This document shows, piece after piece, positions 62,801 through 64,000 of a stretch of 64,000 nt of DNA (position 1 is the stretch's first letter; every line of letters begins with the position of its first letter). Source of the DNA: Epiperipatus broadwayi (Eukaryota > Onychophora > Udeonychophora > Euonychophora > Peripatidae); contig JAQFVV010000180.1 in NCBI GenBank assembly GCA_028023455.1, positions 494,001 through 558,000 on the forward strand. The letters run 5' to 3'. The notes under the pieces were generated by a model. That model saw only the letters and a program-made list of their open reading frames with translations. It did not search any database and was not told the DNA's origin. The translations under genes were made by a program, and so were the position numbers.

Positions 62801-64000
62801 ATTACTTCTTGTAATTAGTATCTGAGGTTTACCTCTAAATAAATAAAATGCTTTGGATGATAGGGGTTTGAATCTAGCAGTCGAGGTGGGCCACGGTCTG
62901 GAAATGTGATCGGGTCATGCTTTACATAGCTCGGTCTGATCATGGGTATCATTGATAGCAGAACGATGATATTCTTCTCTCTGCTTGAAGGGCCGGTCCG
63001 TTCACATAATATTTATAATATAAAAATTAAAGTTATGTTAAAAAAAAGGGTTAAAACCCAATTAAGCAATTCTATTTGAACGAACCCGGTTCAGTATATA
63101 TATATACATTAAGCTATCTATATATATGCATTAAACTATTTAAATATACATATTGTTATATTACTTATATATATTTATCTCCATAAAGAAAAATTAAACA
63201 TTTGATTTTAGCATTTGACTGATTTTACATTTATTAGAAAATGTTTATTGCTTTATATTTTAGTACACTAAAACATTTATACCAATACATATAATAAAAT
63301 AGAAAATCATCTAACATTGCAATATTAGCCAAAAGAACAATTTTGCTAAAATTTTCTTACAACCATGGTTTCATCTATTAATAAATAAATCTTCTCAAGT
63401 GAACTAGCTATAAACAATATATATATACAAAACAATATTATATATGTTAGAGAAATCTACTATTCCAATGATGAACAATCTACAGCTCCAAAACAATATG
63501 AATATTGGGTTTTATTGCCATTTTTTCTAAATTTTATATTAATAAATAATAATAGTGTACTATGTATCATTATTAGAGTATTTTATTTTTTAAATGCTTT
63601 AACGATAAATAGAAAAAGCTTTTAAATATGATACTAGGGGAAAGGGTTCTTAATGAGGCTATATTATCATATTTGGTTGATAAAAAATATTTTTACATTT
63701 ATTTGCCTCTGTTGCTCCTATCAAAATTATTTCTAAAAGTCAGTATGATGACTCTTTAACATTCAAAAATATATTAAAATTATTATATATGGTTCTTATT
63801 ACTGAAGAACCTGCTGACTCCTGTATTATACATTTTGAAAGTTGATATTAATTATGTTCCTCTCTTTTTCCATTTGTCTTTACTATCAGTTTCAAATTTC
63901 TTGTAATATTAATTATAAAGCAGGCTGTATGTCATATTGCTTTCTTAAACCTCTTAGTTATTCCAGAGTTGCAAGTTCTAGAATAAAAAGTAATTTGATT
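62801..64000. other. End of window: no gene recognised
   Basis: A less AT-rich patch at 62860-63005 (with gggtttgaatct, weakly B-box-like) precedes AT-rich sequence. No polymerase motif C exon was found. Confidence 0.4.

Noticed and set aside
62860-63005. Possible tRNA or SINE with gggtttgaatct as a B box
   Set aside because: No A box at the right distance and no cloverleaf could be drawn.
63890-64000. Open phase-0 segment after an ag acceptor at the window end, considered as the next polymerase exon
   Set aside because: The reading has no similarity to the PNFIHS or motif C region, and the acceptor has no special strength. It may be chance.
1-64000. CRISPR arrays, operons, phage or bacterial genes
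   Set aside because: No spaced short repeats, ribosome binding sites or gene-dense organisation; the window is eukaryotic, intron-rich DNA.

Overview
This is an AT-rich animal (probably invertebrate) genomic window. It shows spliced exons with GT-AG introns, Ty3/gypsy and non-LTR retrotransposon remains, foldback repeats and microsatellites, and nothing of prokaryotic architecture. The species cannot be named from the sequence.

The only host gene I can support runs on the + strand from 3167 to at least 59756. It encodes the C-terminal polymerase domain of a single-subunit, T7-like mitochondrial RNA polymerase (POLRMT family). Eight exons (3167-3248, 9467-9578, 9658-9736, 17451-17573, 31184-31306, 40921-40998, 56997-57182, 59625-59756) join in frame to 915 nt, or 305 codons, without a stop. 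All splice sites are canonical, and the codon split between the first two exons resolves to the expected Gly. The upstream exons (N-terminal extension, promoter-binding domain, thumb) and the motif C exon (catalytic His-Asp) are not visible. A ninth exon at 59933-60058 is possible.

The main observation is in the active site. The scaffold is unmistakable: DFRGR, WLKIHLVNL, WWM, PWQVLACC, LQHYAAL and ETPLG. However, motif A reads DGTINVLQH instead of DGSCNGLQH, and motif B reads IIKSVVMPAILGAK, with Leu where T7 Tyr639 (human Tyr999) should be. The motif A Val lies at T7 Gly542. Both positions govern discrimination of the nucleotide 2' group in T7-type polymerases. An intact, spliced gene that keeps the catalytic Asp and Lys but has lost these residues is a candidate neofunctionalised or catalytically silent mtRNAP paralogue.

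Layout by region: 1-1770 holds a decayed Ty3/gypsy element (- strand). Intron 1 holds a ~1.5-kb dispersed repeat, present inverted in intron 4, and a short repeat shared with 22.6 kb. Intron 2 is only 79 bp. Intron 3 holds a decayed LINE (+) and a foldback cluster. Intron 4 holds a near-perfect palindrome (24.5-24.85 kb), an internally deleted gypsy element with both LTRs (25.5-28.7 kb) and a hairpin close to exon 5. Intron 5 holds TIR-type foldback elements (31.5-35.0 kb, fragment at 39.6 kb) and tandem duplications. Intron 6 holds a third deleted gypsy element and a foldback cluster. Intron 7 holds another foldback cluster. Beyond the gene lie a truncated RTE-like LINE (60.25-60.94 kb, -) and a 365-bp tandem duplication (62.1-62.8 kb). 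The three gypsy copies and the later LINE are antisense to the host gene.
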